From Durusdinium trenchii (taxonomy: Eukaryota; Sar; Dinophyceae; Suessiales; Symbiodiniaceae), in contig CAXAMN010003547.1 of the NCBI GenBank assembly GCA_963970005.1, forward strand, positions 81,606 to 145,605: DNA of 64,000 bases, given 5' to 3'. Each line of letters opens with the position of its first letter. Position 1 is the first letter of the stretch. Both the position numbers and the translations under genes were made by a program. Under the pieces are notes generated by a model. It was not told the origin of the DNA, searched no databases, and saw nothing but the letters and a program-made list of their open reading frames with translations. Of the stretch, positions 23,091 through 31,995 are shown one piece after another.

Positions 23091-23475
23091 TGTCACACCC
23101 TGTTTCTAAGGGTTTTCGAATCGCTCCCACTTATCACATAAGCAGGGGGCAGCAGGGAATCCACAGTTCTGCTGCCAACGAAGACAGCTGTGGACTTTCC
23201 GTGAAGCAGATTGGGACGCCAATCTGTGTACCTGCTCGTTTTCTACAAGCTGTTTACTCCAATTTTTCCTTTCTTTGATTCATGGTCCTTCATGCTACTT
23301 CCCCTCAAACACAGGTTCCCACCGCACGTTTTCAGCCGCGTGAGAGTCACCGTCAGCCGTGCGAGTGAAACTTTTGTTCAACATTTCAAGTGATCTGACT
23401 CTTCCACCTTACGGTTCCATCGCCATCTTCCCAACGTGGCAACTGAGTCTAACTGAAAACCAATGTCGAAGTGTG
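23091..23475. repeat. Right 385-bp direct repeat
   Basis: Second copy, offset 1044 bp from the first. It is followed immediately by a (GT)n tract up to 23488. Confidence 0.85.
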
Positions 23476-23532
23476 TGTGTGTGTGTGTTCATCCTGTTCG
23501 GTTGCCTTTTGAAACTTGAAGCTACGAACTTC

Positions 23533-23680
23533 TCATCTGCGATGGTCGCAGCTTCTGTGCATTATTTTTTTGAGAGCCCCCAAGGCAACACCAAGGTGCT
23601 GAGCCCCACCTCGGGTGTGCTCGATTGCTTCCACACGAGCTCTCTTCGCACAAGGTGCGTGGACACTCTCAGTGTCAGAC
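23533..23680 (-). other. Possible first exon
   Basis: Minus ATG at 23682 opens MSDTESVHAPCAKRARVEAI then EHTRGG. It is short and unsupported by family or partner exons. It lies just outside the TRIM-like element. Confidence 0.2.
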
Positions 23681-24059
23681 ATGGTGACTGCAAGCGTTTT
23701 TCGGCCAAAACAGCTCACGCATTATATAATTTGACCGTCTGTCAAAAATTGACCACTCTACGCGGCAATGATTTTTTGGAACATTCATCATGTGATCATG
23801 ATGTGTGATGATGGTCCGAAACGTCATAGGACCATGAAAATGCAAAGGAATTGCAACAAAAGCATAACGCACATTCACAGTAGAGAGTGCCAGAACTGCG
23901 TGGAATTGCATCAAGCACACCAAACCTTTAACAGAACAAGGTTCCCAAAAGATCTTGCAGTTCGCTGGTGAACTACAAAACGTGACGACTTTCCTGGTAT
24001 GTTCTGCCCGAAACAACGCGACGACTTTGGCATTTCCCTGTCCCAGATGAGGAACTGGC

Positions 24060-25210
24060 CGCCTTGGCTCAGGAGTGCAAAAATGAGCTGGACAAGGCGC
24101 AGGAGGAAGCTCTGGAGTCACCGGGGTGGCCATCGGAGTCAGAGAGCGAAAACACGATGGTGGCTTTGGTCCGTGGAGCAGGCTTCGGTGTAGTGGACAC
24201 TGGATGCGGAAGAGGCCTTGTGGGTGAAGCCACTCTCAAGAAGCACGAAGAGCTCCTGAAGCAGTACTCCATGGGTATCAAAGATATGGACCAAGTGCAA
24301 GGAAAACATTTTTTCCACCATGTTGACAAAAGCCATGGATCAAATGCAGCCGGATGACTACAACCAGTGGCTGGAATGTGTCGATTGTACCATGGAGGCC
24401 AAAAATCAGCTGATGCGTCGGGGAGGGTGCAGTCCCAACCAATTGGTCTTTGGGAGAGGCCCCGAATACCCAGGAGATGACCTTTTAGACTTTTAGATGC
24501 TGAGCCAAGCCCCATATCAAACGGAGCCATCCTCGAAGACGTTTTTCATTCCGGACGCGGCAGAAGGCTCAGGAAGCAGTTCTCCAGTCATTGGACCATG
24601 GAGCAGCTAGAATCGCACTGAATGCCAGACCAAGACCCAAGAGGGAATTTAGACCGGGCGATGAGGTAGCAGTTTGGCGCAGAGGTAGAGGTATCAAGAA
24701 GTGTATGGCAAGATGGAGGGGCCCCGGAATTGTTGCAGGACATTGTTGGTATTACTACACAAGCACTGAAAGATGGACAACCAGCACCCTGGAACCCGGC
24801 AGTGTGGAAATCCCATCGTTTAAAACGAGTTGTTGGTTCCACTTTTGCAGGCGAAACACAGGCCTTAGCTGACGGACTGGGACACACAGAGTGGCTGGCA
24901 TGTCATATAGCCAAAATTCAACATGAACAGTTTTCTTTGGCAAGCCGATCACAACACCTCAAGAACTGTGGGATTCAAGCTATATCACAGACTGTGTAGG
25001 GGACAAGCGGGTGGCCATTGATTTAGTGATAGTGAAGGAATCACTCACGAGACTTTGGGGTTCAATCCGGTGGGTTGCTACATGGTTACAACTAGCAGAT
25101 GCCCTAACCAAGGAGAACAGAAATGCCATGGACATACTTAGAGGTGCAATGAAGTCAACAGTGTATCACCTTAATAATGAGAGCGTCATGCTTCAGAGTG
25201 CAGCAGAGCA
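24060..25210 (+). pseudogene. Fossil Copia-type polyprotein: protease, integrase C-terminus and RNase H remnants
   Basis: In order on the plus strand: a protease active site GFGVVDTGCGRGLVGE at about 24183-24230; an integrase C-terminal stretch GGCSPNQLVFGRGPEYPGDD at about 24423-24482; the GDEVAVWRRGRGIKK / MARWRGPGIVAG barrel near 24658-24745; then directly an RNase H piece STFAGETQALADGLGHTEWL at about 24838-24900, and KRVAIDLVIVKESLTRLWGS with RWVATWLQLADALTKE at 25005-25115. The integrase core and the entire reverse transcriptase are missing, and frames and stops interrupt the rest. The order protease-integrase-(RT)-RNase H marks it as Copia. Unlike the element at 45-50 kb it has no recognisable LTRs. 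Confidence 0.75.
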
Positions 25211-25435
25211 GAGAGCCCTGAGAGTGAAAGGAAAAGCTAAGCCGCCAGAAGGTGTTGGCTCAGAGGTACTGCTGGTTCAAGACCGTGAGCCAGACAGGAG
25301 AATGGTGAAAGTATCCACAAAGGGATGCGAAGAAGTAGAGATTCGGGCTTTGTTTGAGACCATGGTGGAACGCTCGACGAAGAGCGACGAGGACTACCAG
25401 GCCAAGATATGCAGGGAAGATAGTTCCACGTACTA

Positions 25436-25852
25436 AAATTGTACTAGACAGTCGCCAGTTCTCAGCTTCCAGCTCCCCAGATACTCCACGTACTCGAGTG
25501 GCAATACAACGTCGCCAGTTCTCAGCTTCCAGCTCCACAGATTGCTCCGCGTACTAAAGTTGTACTAGACAGTCGCCAGTTCTCAGCTTCCAGCTCCACA
25601 GATTGCCAAGTCGCCAGTTCTCATCTTCCAGCTCCCCAGCACTCCGCGTACTCCAATGGCACTACAGAGTCGCCAGTTCTCACCTTCCAGCTCCCCAGCT
25701 AGTCCGCGTACTAAAGTTGTACTACAAAGTCAACAGTTCTCATCTTCCAGCTCGCCAGATACTCCGCGTACTACAGTTGTACTATAAAGTCGCCAGTGCT
25801 CAGCTTCCAGCTCCCTAGATACTCCACGTACTAAAGTTATACTACAAAGTAC
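25436..25852. repeat. 60-bp tandem array
   Basis: The unit begins AGTCGCCAGTTCTCAGCTTC, contains CCAGCTCCCCAGATACTCCG and ends GTACTAAAGTTGTACTA. About seven copies are present, one shortened (near 25600). Copies differ at several sites, so the array is not brand new. It abuts the 73-bp array directly. Confidence 0.9.
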
Positions 25853-25854
25853 AC

Positions 25855-26079
25855 CTCTCGCCTGCCTTTCGCGCGCTCGACACGCCCGATCTCCGCAGAG
25901 GGTTGCGCGCGCACACACCCCATGGCGCTCTCGCCTGCGTTTCGCGCACTCGACACGCACGATCTCCGCAGAGGGTTGCGCGCGCACAGACTCAATCGCA
26001 CTCTCGCCAGCATTTCGCGCAGTCAACACGCACGATCTCCGCAGAGGGTTGCGCGAGCAGCCGGTAAATCGCACTCTCA
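25855..26079. repeat. 73-bp tandem array, left block (three units)
   Basis: Units start at 25855, 25928 and 26001, each 73 bp, reading CTCTCGCCTGCGTTTCGCGC then ACGATCTCCGCAGAGGGTTG. The same unit forms a larger block at 33271-33692 in the same orientation, on the other side of the LINE insertion. Confidence 0.95.
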
Positions 26080-26744
26080 CCATCCCCCTTGATATTTAGG
26101 GTGAGGGGTCGGGGTCCCTATTTGGTAGTAAAAATCACTACAAAATGTCAGCGGCCAACGTCCCATCTCTACAAAATGACTCCAAAAAATGGACTCTTTT
26201 TGTAGGGAGGTGATAGGCCAATTGTACAAAAAGGAGGGGGCCAAGGTCACTGATTGGTACAAAATGGGACGCGGTCTGGCAAGGCCTACTCATTCGGTAG
26301 TGAAGATGAATGCGCATGAAAATCATCAACAAAAGTCAAGAATAGTCAAGATTGTCTTTTTTGACGCGCTTTTGGATGCGTGTCAAATGGCTATACTCCC
26401 CACGAAGCCTAGGCTTAATGGCTATACTTTGATTTGTGGCTGGCTGGCTGGTTCCGCCGGATACTTTGCTGGCTGGTTGGCTGACTCCACCGGATACTTT
26501 GAGAAGTTGCTGGCTGGCTGGCTGGCTGATTCCGCCGACAGGTGGCTGGCTGACTAATTCAGACGGATACTTTAGGTGGCTGATTCCGCCAGCCGCCAGG
26601 TACTTTTGGTGGCTGATTCCGCCAAGTCCCCGGAATGCAGGGTCAATAAAAACATCACACTTCTGCAATCTTCTGTATACACTTATTGACTTATTATACA
26701 TTAAGTAATTAATCAACTATATAAATATAAATATATATATATAT
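26080..26744. other. Non-coding DNA with GGCTGGCT repeats
   Basis: From 26433 to 26625 phrases GGCTGGCTGGCTG, ATTCCGCC and GGATACTTT recur irregularly, a degenerate tandem repeat. From 26715 the sequence becomes a (TA)n tract that marks the 3' flank of the LINE insertion. No gene. Confidence 0.6.
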
Positions 26745-26885
26745 ATTATTATTTTTTTTCTCGCATCCGGAGCAGCGGCGACGAGGTGAGACGGGAAGCC
26801 GGTCCGGGAACTATGTACACTGGAGCAAGCGCGCGTCCTGCGTGAGGTCAGCCAGGACGGCGGGGGCGGGCGGCGCGCCGCCCCC

Positions 26886-29725
26886 CTACTCCGGAAGTTC
26901 CAGCAGCGTGGTGGCCAGGCTGCCCTGCGCCGCCAGGGAGAGGAGGCTCCCCCAGCGATGGTGCAGGGCGGCGCGAAGGCCGGGACGCTGCCACGGTGGG
27001 GCCGCTTGCGCACGACCGGCCGCGAGGACCCGGAGGAAGTGCTCACAGTCGTCACCCCGCCGGCCGCCGGTCTCAAGGGCGAGGACGGCGAGCCGGGCGC
27101 GGGGAGCCTGAGCAAATTCGGGGTAAGTCTCGCGGCGCTTGCGCGCAGCGGCGTCGGCTGCGGCGGCCCCAGGCTCGGCGGCGCAGCGGGCACGGGCCGT
27201 GCCATCCCTGGCGACCGGCGAAACCAGGGTCACGTCGACGGCGACCTGCGCACCCTGATGCCCGGGGAGGCCGTTAGCGACGACCTCAAGGCGGCGCCCG
27301 TCGGTGAGGGGTGTGCCAATGTTGAGGTCCCGGAGGAAGACATTGGTGGCGACACGCGCACCGGCCTCACGACAGATCGCGGCGGCGGCGCGCTCGAGGG
27401 CGGCCGCGCGGCGCACGAGCACCCCCGCGGTGGGGCAAGCGGCGCGGTGGTCACCGAGTGGATCCAAGGCACCGCCACAGCGGCAGAGCCGCGGCGTTGG
27501 CGGCAGCGGCAAACGTAAGCGGCGCAGAAGCAGCACCCGGAACTGCTCGGCTGGCAGACGGTACTCAGGTCGCGACGGGAGCACCGTCAAGGCCGCCGCG
27601 CCGCCTGCGCCGCCTTGGGACAGAAGCAGGGCCCGAGATGCAGGATCGAGCACAGAGAAGTGCACCTCAAGGGCTTGTCTGTCCAAGGCGGCGGTGGCGG
27701 CGCGCTGCCAACCGCGGGTGGGGTCGCCGAAACTAGCGCCGGCTCCGGAATCCAGGCCACTCGCGAGCGCGACCCATGATGGCGGCGCCCATCCAGGGGT
27801 GTGCAGCGCGGCCGCGGCCAGGCGGGCGGCTTGCGTGCCGGGCAGGCCCGGTGCCCCAAGCTCGGCGGCCAACTCGGGGAGGACCCGCGCGAGGAGGAGG
27901 GGGTGCCGCGCGCCGATCACGGGGAGCGAGTCGGCCCAAGAGGCCCAGTGCGCGGCGCTGCGCGTCGCCAGGGCGGAGCGCAGCCCCAGCCCCCCCATAT
28001 GCAGGGGGAGCTGGGCCTGGGAGACAGGGCCTGGGGCCAGGGCGGAGGGGGCGCTCGCTGGTGCCCCGAGCAGCCGAGTGAGGCACTGCAGCACGGCGGC
28101 GTCGTGCCCCGCGGCAAACGCGCCCGTGTCTGCCGGCGGCAGGGCGCGCAGCAGGTAGTTGCAGCGGGGGAGGCTGCAAAGGAGGAGGAGCAGCCACGCC
28201 GACTGCAAGCAGGGGACCGTTGGGACCCGGTCCAGGAGCAGATCGTGGCGGGCGCGCACGTCGTGCAAGTGGCTGGCCACGAACGCGGGGCTGCCAAGGG
28301 GGGTGCCCAGCACGACGAGGCCCTGGGCATCGGGTGGCTGAGCCCAATTGCCAGCCCAGGCAGTGGGCCGGGCGTCAGGAGGCAGCGCATCCAAGAGCGC
28401 GGTGGGCTCTTCACCGGCGGCGTTCCAGGCCCGGGTTTTGCCCAAGTGCACATGCACGTTGGCGCGGTCGCGTAAGGCGGCCCGGAGCGCGCCGAATACG
28501 GCGCCCACCCGATCGGGGGCGCAAGTAGCGTACACATCGTCCAAGTAGGCGTAGAGGTGTTCCCCGGGCTGCAGGGCAGAGTGGGCCTCGAGGAGGGCGG
28601 CGTGCTGGCCCACGGCGTAGAGGGCGGGCATCAAAGGGTCCCCCTGCTCGCCCCCCTCTCCCTGCCAGACATCGTGGGGCGCACCGTGCTCGTCGTAGAA
28701 GGTATAGCGGCTAGGGGCGCCGTAGAACTGGGACACGAAGGGGAGGAGGGGCGCGACCCGGGCATCCCGCAAGCCGAGGAACATGCTAGCACGCGAGATG
28801 TGGTCGTAGGCCCCAACCCCATCGATGCTCAGGACCGTGGTGCGGGGGTCCAACTCAGTGGCCAGCCGGACGGCGCGGGCGAGGGACTCCGTGCCCGCGC
28901 GCGCGGCCAGGGCATACTGGAAAGGCGCGCACACCTCCGCGAACCGGCCGGCAAACTGCTGGGCCAGCGTTTTGGCCACCAACCGGCGAAATGCATCCCC
29001 CATAACAAGACCGCGGACGCCGCCCGCCGGCTTTTGGAGGGCGACCAAGCGCCCCAGGCGCAGGGCCGCGAGGGCCTCGGGGGGCACCTCGGCCCGGGCC
29101 AAGCGGTCGGCGGCAAAGCACAGCAGGTCGAGAGACTCCGCGTCGTCCAGCAGGACGCGGAGGTGCTCTGGCGTGCAGCCAGAAAGGCCCGGGGCAGCAC
29201 CGCGGCGACCGCGGCGGAGGTTGGCAAGGAGCCGAGCGTGGTCGACACCAAAGCCCGCCGTCTCGCGTCCGAGCGCGGGCGGGGCCGGCAGCGGGACCTG
29301 AGGGCTGGGTGGCCGCCGGGCAGGGTCGCGGAGCTCGGCAAGGGTCGCTGCAGTGGCCGGCGCGAGGGCTGGAGCGGTGAGCGCGGCGGCCGCGGCGGAC
29401 AGTTCACCCATGTGGGCCAGGGCAGCAGCCCGCGCAGCCCGCCTCTCCAGGCAGTCACCTCGTGGTGCAGGGCTGGCCACGGGGGCCAAGGCGGCAGCGG
29501 CGGCAGCCTGGTCTAGGAGGTCGGCGTAGGCACCGCGCGCGAGGAGTGCTGCCCGTTCCTCCAAGGCGTCGCGGGCGACACGGGTCTCGCCACGACGACG
29601 GAAGAGCAGCATGCGGGGCGCGAGGAGGAACAGGCCCCAGCCGGCCGGGGAGTCAGGGTCGTCCCGTATTCGGGCGAGCCCTGCATGCAGCGCGGCGCGA
29701 AGCGCCCCTCGAAGGAAAGGCGGGG
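26886..29725 (-). CDS. Reverse transcriptase with C-terminal zinc motif and restriction-like endonuclease
   Basis: The open frame extends to 30176, but protein-like sequence starts near 29723 (PFLRGALRAALHAGLARIRD). Counting from 30176, RT motifs are VLSIDGVGAYDHISR (residues about 448-462, first catalytic Asp), GGEQGDPLMP (508-517) and AYLDDVYATC (543-552, the metal-binding Asp pair; YLDD instead of the usual YADD). A CRCGGALDPLGDHRAAC C-C-H-C motif starts near residue 898. It is followed by DGRRLEVVANGLP, GAQVAVDVTLVS and a KRRETY stretch, in the order expected for the PD-(D/E)XK restriction-like endonuclease (RLE) of R2/R4/Dong-like elements. The stop at 26886 is 140 bp before the A-rich tail. 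Upstream it continues from the frame of 29653-30700 by a one-base shift near 29720. Confidence 0.85.
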
Positions 29726-30700
29726 GGCGCTTGCAAGGTGTAAACGCGCCGCTGGAACTCATCCGCGAGGTCGCGTGTCGCCCAAAGGGCGTCAGCGCGC
29801 GAGTCGGGGCGTGGGGGTGGAGGACTGGTGCGCGGAGCGCGGGCCCGAGGGCGGCGGGCGCGGCGCCGGGGGGCCGCGGCGGCGGCGACCTCGCTGAGAA
29901 CATCCGCCTCAGGGGCAGGGGCCGCTCCACGGTCCGTGGGAGGCACCGGGGCGGGAGGCGCGCAAAGGTGGCGCGCGCCCTCGGCGATCTCGGACGCCAG
30001 GCGGTCACCGCCATAGACGCACAACAGTGCCTCTTGAACCGCAGGGGCCAAGTAGCCATCCGCCCGGGCGAGGGCTTCGACCGCGAACGCGAGGGTGCAA
30101 AGGGAGTCGCCCTGGAGGCCGCGAAATGGCCGCTCCGGCCACACGAACGGCCGGCCCTCAGCAGCACTGTGCACAAGGACCGCCGCGTGGAGGCTAGTCA
30201 AGGGTTGGGGGCAGGCAGCGCGGAGGGCGCCCACCCACTGTCCCCATACCGGACCGAAGGCGGCATGCGCGCGCCAGGCGGCCTGCGCTGCGTCGGAAGA
30301 CGCCCCGGCCGCATCGTGCAGCAAAGGCACGTAGACCCAGGAGCGAGGAGCAGTCTGGAGTGGGAGAGGGTCTGGCGGCCCCTGTGTCACCCAGAGGGCA
30401 GGCCGGCAGTGATCCGGCCCGCCACGCGGGGTGTGGAAGTCAGGGGACTCGGGTCGCCGGGACGGTGGCGCTGGGTGGGGGACCAAGCCCGCTCGGCGGA
30501 GTTCGGACAAGGCGCGCTCGCGTCGCTCGGTGGCAGGCGCCGGGGGGCCGGGGTGGGAAGCTTCTCCTACTCGGACGCCCGCCCATGCATGCGTGGGGCG
30601 CGTAACGGCGGTCGGCGCGCCTACGCAAAAACGAGTCCGGGCTGTCCAAGCTGGAAGGCGCTCTTTTTGGCGCCCCCGCGGCGGTGCAAAAAAACGGGCG
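29653..30700 (-). CDS. LINE ORF segment with GEASHPGP motif (N-terminal part of the RT polyprotein)
   Basis: In a frame different from that of the RT, the sequence reads THAWAGVRVGEASHPGPPAP (30540-30590), then SWVYVPLLHDAAGASSDAAQ, FVWPERPFRGLQGDSLCTLA and DLADEFQRRVYTLQAPPAF, where it would pass into the RT frame near 29720. It resembles the region that precedes RT in dinoflagellate retroelement proteins. The octamer ending HPGP resembles the NPGP end of 2A-type ribosome-skipping peptides, but has His for Asn and lacks the usual Asp-x-Glu, so function is uncertain. The frame is open upstream to 31869, but that part is mostly shadow of other ORFs. Confidence 0.6.
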
Positions 30701-30718
30701 GGGCTGGCTGGCTCAGCA

Positions 30719-31144
30719 TCAGCGGCCGCGGCCTGTCCGCAGCGCGGCAGCCGCGGCGGCGGCGGCAGCAGCTTGCGCCGCCCGCAGCACCACATCGTCA
30801 GCCGCGGCAGCAGGTGGTGGCCCCCGGCGACGGCCGTGGCCAGGTCCTTTCCCTTTGCCCTTGCCCTTGCGGTTCTGATGCCCGCCCGGTCGCGCGGGCG
30901 GGCTCTGGCTGCGCCGCGGCGACCGGGTGCGGCTGCGGCTGCGGGGGCTCGGCGGCGGGCCGCGCGCCAAGGCTTCGATGGCGTCGGCGACGCCCTCCAG
31001 CAGGCCAGCGACCGGGCGGGCAGTCCAGGCGGGCAGCGCCGCGGAGACCACCAGGCTTTGCAGCCGCCGCACCTCATCGCACAGGACGCAAGGGCCGCCC
31101 TCGCCAAGGGCGGGCCGCGTCTTGCAGCAGGGGCAGGTGGCCAT
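30719..31144 (-). CDS. LINE ORF with zinc-ribbon and RS/KG-rich tail (ORF1-like)
   Basis: An ATG at 31144 opens MATCPCCKTRPALGEGGPCV followed by LCDEVRRLQ, a C-x2-C / C-x2-C zinc-ribbon. Then come a helix (PVAGLLEGVADAIEALA), an Arg-Ser-rich stretch (SPRSRSRTRSPRRSQSP), a Lys-Gly stretch (RKGKGKGKGPGHG) and an Ala run ending at 30719. Zinc motif plus basic tail suggests nucleic-acid binding, as for LINE ORF1 products. The frame is open for another 200 codons upstream. It ends where the next frame (GEASHPGP ORF) takes over, within GCG-rich repeats that favour slippage. Confidence 0.55.
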   Translation of the reverse strand: MATCPCCKTRPALGEGGPCVLCDEVRRLQSLVVSAALPAWTARPVAGLLEGVADAIEALARGPPPSPRSRSRTRSPRRSQSPPARPGGHQNRKGKGKGKGPGHGRRRGPPPAAAADDVVLRAAQAAAAAAAAAALRTGRGR

Positions 31145-31292
31145 GGCGGCGGCGGCGGAGCGGGGGCCGGCGGCGAGACAGGCAAGGTCGGAAAACGGCT
31201 GCAGAGGTACCAGCGCAGTCGCCCAGCGCGCGCGCGTCCGGTCCCACGTCGTCCATCGACCCATGCGCTCAGCTTGGCGAAGGAGGACGGCG

Positions 31293-31781
31293 TCAGGATT
31301 CGCGGTGAGCTCGGCGGCGGCGCGGCGCGTCGGGGAGGCGGGGCGCTGCGCGGGCGCCGGGTGAGGGGGCGCGCGGCCCGACCGCCTCGTGGAGAAGGCG
31401 GAGGAGGAGCTCGTCGGTGGGGAGGCCCGCTTGGGCCGCCAAGGCCCTGAGTTCGGCGGTGCCGCCGGCGGAGGCACAGGCGAGGACTTCGTGCGCGGCG
31501 GTGAGCCAAGGCGGGCGGGGGCGCCACGAAGCGCCCACGACCAGCAACAGGAGCGGCCCCACGACTCCACAAAGGGCGCCCGCCAAGAACCAGGCCCAGC
31601 AGGCAGAGAAGGGCGCGCAGCCGGGTGGAAAGTGTGTGGGGGAGGCCCCCACGCACACCAGGGCCGCATGGGCCGCCGCGGTCCGGCACTCGCCCGGCAG
31701 TTGGGCGACCGCGGGGACGGCTTCGCGGCCGAGGTGCACAAGCCATGTGGCGGCGTTCCACACGACGGTCACGGGTAGCAT
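31293..31781 (-). CDS. Small LINE-borne ORF with hydrophobic segment
   Basis: The first ATG after the spliced-leader triplet is at 31781 (MLPVTVVWNAATWLVHLGRE); an in-frame GTG lies two codons earlier. The product, about 160 aa, has a strong hydrophobic segment ACWAWFLAGALCGVVGPLLL then LVVGASW, and a helical Leu-rich region (PTDELLLRLLHEAVG). It shares the frame of the distal RT but is separated from it by two other frames. No family is recognised. It may be an independent first ORF or the frameshifted N-terminus of the next ORF. Confidence 0.45.
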   Translation of the reverse strand: MLPVTVVWNAATWLVHLGREAVPAVAQLPGECRTAAAHAALVCVGASPTHFPPGCAPFSACWAWFLAGALCGVVGPLLLLVVGASWRPRPPWLTAAHEVLACASAGGTAELRALAAQAGLPTDELLLRLLHEAVGPRAPSPGARAAPRLPDAPRRRRAHRES

Positions 31782-31829
31782 GAGCACGGCCGGGGCGGGG
31801 GGCGGGAGGAGGCGCGCGGAACAAGGAGC

Positions 31830-31873
31830 CTTGAGCCAAAATGACTTGAGCCAAAATGGCTTGAGCCAAAATG
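31830..31873 (-). repeat. Three tandem DinoSL (dinoflagellate spliced leader) relics
   Basis: Reading the minus strand, CATTTTGGCTCAAG occurs three times in a row with a 15-base period (31860-31873, 31845-31859 and 31830-31844); the middle copy matches the last 16 bases of DinoSL, GCCATTTTGGCTCAAG. The known leader is DCCGUAGCCAUUUUGGCUCAAG. The AG at its sixth base can act as a trans-splice acceptor, so repeated rounds of trans-splicing and reinsertion leave exactly this 15-base periodic relic. It marks the transcript 5' end of the LINE. Confidence 0.92.
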
Positions 31874-31995
31874 TATATATCTTAATTGTATATATATATA
31901 TATATTTGTGAGTATATTTGTGTATATATATCTCTCTTTCTCTCTCTCTCTCTGAAGGATCCTTCAGGACATGTCATCTGCACCATTCTGCACCC

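Larger units (their letters stand above)
22047..23475. mobile_element. Candidate miniature terminal-repeat retroelement (TRIM-like)
   Basis: Two direct repeats of 385 bp, 22047-22431 and 23091-23475, enclose about 660 bp of unrelated sequence. I count three base differences between them (near 22073, 22079 and 22174 in the first copy), about 99% identity. Each begins TGTCACACCCTG and ends GTCGAAGTGTG, and both outer edges run into (GT)n tracts. The interior has no coding capacity; it holds two copies of GCCGCCGGGCTATAAA (near 22570 and 22618) and a long pyrimidine-rich tract (22845-23040). Size and layout match a TRIM or the two ends of a small non-autonomous LTR element. No clear primer-binding site or purine tract was found, so a plain segmental duplication is the alternative. 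Confidence 0.5.
26745..31873 (-). mobile_element. RLE-type non-LTR retrotransposon (LINE), about 5.1 kb, GC-rich
   Basis: The element runs on the minus strand from a DinoSL triplet (31830-31873) to an A-rich 3' tail (plus-strand TTATTATTTTTTTTC at 26746-26761). Both ends lie in (TA)n tracts (26720-26747 and 31872-31905), so it seems to have inserted in a TA microsatellite; a target duplication cannot be resolved there. It is far richer in G+C than its flanks. Coding order: a short membrane-type ORF, a zinc-ribbon/RS-rich ORF, a region with GVRVGEASHPGP, then reverse transcriptase, a C-C-H-C motif and a restriction-like endonuclease domain. The coding frame steps three times, so it is probably not a single intact ORF. 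Confidence 0.85.

Noticed and set aside
25436..26079. CRISPR-like array
   Set aside because: Units are contiguous, without unique spacers, and the genome is eukaryotic.
27304..31911. Long plus-strand ORFs (up to 565 codons) across the GC-rich LINE
   Set aside because: They lie opposite clear RT and endonuclease motifs; high G+C removes stop codons on both strands. No domain is readable on plus.
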